Shown piece by piece: positions 32,525 through 34,839 of a stretch of 34,839 nucleotides of DNA. A program made the position numbers and the translations under genes. Source of the DNA: Plasmopara viticola. Taxonomy: Eukaryota; Oomycota; Peronosporomycetes; Peronosporales; Peronosporaceae. Location: contig MBPM02000286.1 in the NCBI GenBank assembly GCA_001695595.3, forward strand, positions 1 through 34,839. Direction: 5' to 3'. The notes under the pieces were generated by a model. The model was not told where the DNA came from and searched no databases. It saw only the letters and a program-made list of their open reading frames with translations. Within the stretch, counting starts at the first letter, position 1, and every line of letters begins with the position of its first letter.

Positions 32525-32611
32525 AGCTGATGGCTTCGAGTAAAAGTCAACATTTATTTAAATATTTTGAGACTCTATATATTTCAAGAAATATAGATAG
32601 TTTACGCGAAT

Positions 32612-33145
32612 ATGAACTCTTACGTTTCGGTCAGTTGGGGTGAGCTCACGGATGCTCAGAAAATGAAGTTTCTAAAGATATTGAAGGTATCATTCACTGC
32701 TAGTCAAGTTAAAGGCTCTTCAAAGAAATTAGCACTTCACCCAGAAAACGCGAAAAAATGGAAAAAGGCTGCTCAAGTTGGTAAAGGAGTATCAATTATA
32801 TTTTCACCAGGTGAAATCGCTGCTTCGTTAAATATGGACGGAGACGCTCTTACGGGGTCTGGAATGAGTGGAGGATCGTTATGGAGTTGGATCAAAGATA
32901 AAGCATGGCCATGGCTAAAAGAAAATGTTTGGCCTGTAGTTAAACCACTGGTATCTGGTGTTGTTGATCAAGGCGCTCAAGCTCTTGGAGCCTATACTGG
33001 GCAGCCTGGTTTAGTAAACGCTGTTCGTGGCGAAGTAAAGAATTTAACGGGTGTTGGTTTCTGTAAAAAGGGATCGCCTGAGATGAAAGCTAAGATGGCT
33101 AAACTACGCTCAATGCGTAAGACAGGCGGAAGCTTCAGGCTTTAG
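32612..33145 (+). CDS. pVI-like membrane-lytic minor capsid precursor with protease cleavage sites
   Basis: A 177-residue intact ORF. Residues 1-80 are a soluble propeptide-like region. Two adjacent sites match the adenain consensus: LTGS-G at 80-84 and MSGG-S at 85-89. Directly after comes a Trp-rich amphipathic segment (SLWSWIKDKAWPWLKENVW, 89-107) followed by a Gly/Val region (VSGVVDQGAQALGAYTG). A third site, LTGV-G (145-149), precedes a basic tail. Cleavage next to an amphipathic helix, then a basic C-terminal piece, is the layout of adenovirus pVI-type capsid lysis proteins, reported also in Polinton-like elements. Likely role: released inside the entering particle to breach a host membrane. 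The start ATG follows TATA-like sequence (ctatatatttc). Its stop overlaps the stop of the convergent gene. Confidence 0.65.
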   Translation: MNSYVSVSWGELTDAQKMKFLKILKVSFTASQVKGSSKKLALHPENAKKWKKAAQVGKGVSIIFSPGEIAASLNMDGDALTGSGMSGGSLWSWIKDKAWPWLKENVWPVVKPLVSGVVDQGAQALGAYTGQPGLVNAVRGEVKNLTGVGFCKKGSPEMKAKMAKLRSMRKTGGSFRL

Positions 33146-33585
33146 ACAATCACCAGTCCCGAATGAATTCGTCTGGGCTTCAGACCAATATCTACTCGTA
33201 TATGGATGACACAAATCGTTTCTATCGTAGAGAAGTTTTCTATATTTTTTTTTATTTCATCAAACGGAACATTGAAGACATCCTCTAAGCGAGATTGGTA
33301 CCGTCTATCAGCAAATAGATACTTGAATTTCATATACGGATTTTTTTGAATCAATTGATGTTTGATGAGGTCGAATTCGTTTATCGTGTTAATCTGATTT
33401 TTAAATATTTGTAGTTCCTTGTTTTGTTCAGCGAGTATTCTGTTCTTCTCATGGATTATAGATAGTTCCTTCTTATACATTTTTATTTGGATGATGTTAT
33501 GGTGTTGAGTGCAGTAATCACCCTTTTTTGCTTCTCGGGTACACTGCGTGTCTTTTTTGGTGATGAATTTACACATCATGTTCAT
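33142..33585 (-). CDS. Hypothetical protein with N-terminal Cys/His motif and coiled coil
   Basis: A 147-residue intact ORF. The first 29 residues hold C5, C15, C25 and H28/H29 ([19 protein letters not shown]), a small zinc-binding pattern seen in many giant-virus and PLV proteins of unknown function. Residues about 30-75 ([20 protein letters not shown]) form a probable coiled coil. The C-terminal part includes a [21 protein letters not shown] block. Its ATG overlaps the integrase stop by the sequence ATGA, so the two are probably co-transcribed and translationally linked. It converges on the pVI-like gene and the stop codons overlap. No function can be assigned; a nucleic-acid-binding role is plausible. 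Confidence 0.6.
   Translation of the reverse strand: MNMMCKFITKKDTQCTREAKKGDYCTQHHNIIQIKMYKKELSIIHEKNRILAEQNKELQIFKNQINTINEFDLIKHQLIQKNPYMKFKYLFADRRYQSRLEDVFNVPFDEIKKNIENFSTIETICVIHIRVDIGLKPRRIHSGLVIV
33171..33185 (+). terminator. Hairpin after the pVI-like gene
   Basis: gtctg-ggctt-cagac, a perfect 5-bp stem 25 nt after the pVI-like stop. It lies inside the 3' end of the convergent gene. Confidence 0.35.
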
Positions 33586-34677
33586 CTAAATTTAGACCAA
33601 TATTGTTTCTCTAGTGTTGACATTCTGTTCTTACTAATCAAACGGAGGTTATTTTCAGGTTCCCAAGTGTTGAAGCTGTCGTCATATCCAACCCATTTGA
33701 CCAAATATTTATGCTTAGCATTCTTTAGTGTTTTATGATCAACAATCTTCTCAGCCTCCCATATTTGATTATTTTCGATTGGTGCATCAGTCTTCTCTGC
33801 TTTTACAATTTTCAAGTCATTAACTGGTTTGTATTGGACATGATTATTCTTTGAGTTAATACGCATCTTTAATCCATCTAATCCAATTACTTCGTACACG
33901 GCTTTTGAAAATCTCGCACCTTCTTTTTCAAATGGCTTCGGATTCAAGCGATAACGTACAATAGAACCAGTTGGAATGCCTTTTTGTACTTGCTTAACCA
34001 CTCGTTTATTGTGTTCAATTTCGTCAAAAATAACCCTCCCTTCCATTTCATTTGGTGTAGCGTTTATAAATGAATGAGTGGTATCGTTGTAGTTAGATAT
34101 AGCATCATTCAGAAGTTTTTGTGTAAGCTTCTTAAATCCCATAGTATCCTGCATCTTTGTTAGTCTTGCCTTTATCGTTCGAATAAAGCGATCTATCTTT
34201 CCAAGCACTGTATGATCTCCTGGAAAAGAATTCGCATGAATGATTGAATTTTTATCAAAAAAACTTTTCGACTGTTTGATTTGTGAATTCAGTTCCATTG
34301 TCTGACATCAACGCAGACACTTTATGCTCTGTAATGAATTGATCAATGGCTTTTTGAACTGTATCTGCTTTTTTATTTTGTAACACTTTTGCATATCCAA
34401 TGCGACTGTTGATATTAACCGTTATCAATATTGGTTGCTTTTGCCAAAACGCAAGATCCATTTGCCATTCGTTTGGATTGTTGCTTGTGATTTAGAATTC
34501 AGGATACTTTTTGCTTTGAATTGAATGCTGTTGAATGCTACTTTGTGTCTTATACCATTCTTTGACTTGTTTTGACGTTATAGTTTTATTAGTTGCTTTT
34601 GCTTTTTGGTACAGCTTAGTTGCACCTATGAATTCCGTTTTTGGATCATAATAAAGTTGAGTAAGCAGAGAGTCCAA
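33582..34677 (-). pseudogene. Retroviral-type integrase with chromodomain (Maverick/PLV type), nonsense and frameshift
   Basis: About 365 codons read across two lesions. The N-terminal part (from 34677) has YYDPKTEFIGATKLYQKAKA, typical of Maverick/PLV integrases. An in-frame TAA lies at 34492-34494. The catalytic core follows: first Asp in NEWQMDLAFWQ, second in SDNGTEF. After a T7 run (34259-34265, one base too many for the frame) the third acidic residue is Asp in LGKIDRF, exactly 35 residues after the second. The C terminus (about 33640-33765) is a chromodomain ([29 protein letters not shown]), which can direct integration to marked chromatin. The enzyme would join element ends to host DNA. 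As given it is not translatable in one piece. Confidence 0.85.
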
Positions 34678-34690
34678 TTTCGAAGCTTGC

Positions 34691-34839
34691 TTATACTAAC
34701 GGAAAGATATGTTTCTTGTGAAATTCAATCGCTTTGAAACGTTTTGCGATTTCGTGTCTATAATGATTGAACACAGCTTACTCAAATCAAACGACATACG
34801 CTCTCCGTTATAGAGTTTCAAGTATGTTTCATACGTATT
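34691..34839 (-). pseudogene. 3' end of an unidentified viral gene, cut by the window edge
   Basis: The reverse strand reads YETYLKLYNGERMSFDLSKL from the edge in one frame. After about 34760 the better frame gives HYRHEIAKRFKAIEFHKKH, ending at a TAA at 34691-34693. One indel near the tgttcaatc joins them. I do not recognise the protein; it precedes the integrase on the same strand, 14 nt upstream of the integrase start. Confidence 0.35.

Larger units (their letters stand above)
20130..34839. mobile_element. Integrated Polinton-like virus / Maverick-type element (right end outside window)
   Basis: One AT-rich block carries the morphogenesis set of Polinton-like viruses: adenain-type protease, double-jelly-roll capsid protein, packaging ATPase, penton-like protein and pVI-like protein. 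It also carries a retroviral-type integrase with chromodomain. The left limit is estimated from composition only; terminal inverted repeats cannot be tested because the other end is not in the window. No DNA polymerase is visible; it could lie to the right. Several genes are broken, so this copy is probably not autonomous as given. Confidence 0.85.

Noticed and set aside
33585..33596. 12-nt palindrome tctaaatttaga at the end of the integrase gene
   Set aside because: No loop, AT-rich and inside the coding frame; weaker than the other 3' hairpins, so not counted with them.
20130..34839. CRISPR array, terminal inverted repeats or DNA polymerase B gene in the viral block
   Set aside because: None could be seen; the far end of the element lies outside the window.

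Overview
The window looks like a nuclear contig of an oomycete, most likely a plant-associated peronosporalean. The best evidence is the 626-residue ORF at 21152-23032 (minus), which carries the Crinkler (CRN) effector hallmarks LFLAK and HVLVVVP. A START-like/FYVE protein of a type expanded in oomycetes (2693-3898) and LINE and SINE debris fit this. These calls come from reading the sequence; no database search was run.

Region 1 (1 to about 20.1 kb) is gene-poor host DNA. It holds a truncated LINE endonuclease fragment at the left edge, an intact FYVE protein, an aldo/keto reductase gene broken by two compensating indels, an internally deleted LINE copy with a target-site duplication (7481-7829), a tRNA-derived SINE (about 9719-10018), degenerate minisatellites and long stretches without a convincing gene. 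At 2459-2572 lie two overlapping perfect palindromes of identical geometry (29-bp arms, 1-nt spacer).

Region 2 (about 20.1 kb to the right edge) is AT-rich and is an integrated Polinton-like virus (PLV)/Maverick-type element, truncated by the window end. It encodes an ExoX-like protein, an adenain-type cysteine protease, a double-jelly-roll major capsid protein, a repeat-rich fibre with an S74 chaperone domain, an A32-like packaging ATPase, a penton-like minor capsid protein, a membrane-lytic (pVI-like) capsid protein with protease consensus sites, a Cys/His-motif protein, and a retroviral-type integrase with a chromodomain. Many of these genes carry single-base indels or nonsense codons, so the copy is either decaying or carries uncorrected indel errors. 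The protease, ATPase, pVI-like and Cys/His ORFs are open.

The most interesting point is that an intact, visibly more GC-rich CRN effector gene of the P-loop NTPase plus REase (RHS-like) type sits inside this viral gene block, between the ExoX-like gene and the protease/capsid module. A second point is that most viral structural genes end in, or within about 30 nt of, a perfect short hairpin, several overlapping the stop codon. This recalls the hairpin rule for transcript 3' ends in mimivirus-type giant viruses and their virophages. The convergent MCP/fibre junction holds a cluster of hairpins, including a roughly 50-nt repeat pair with covarying stems.
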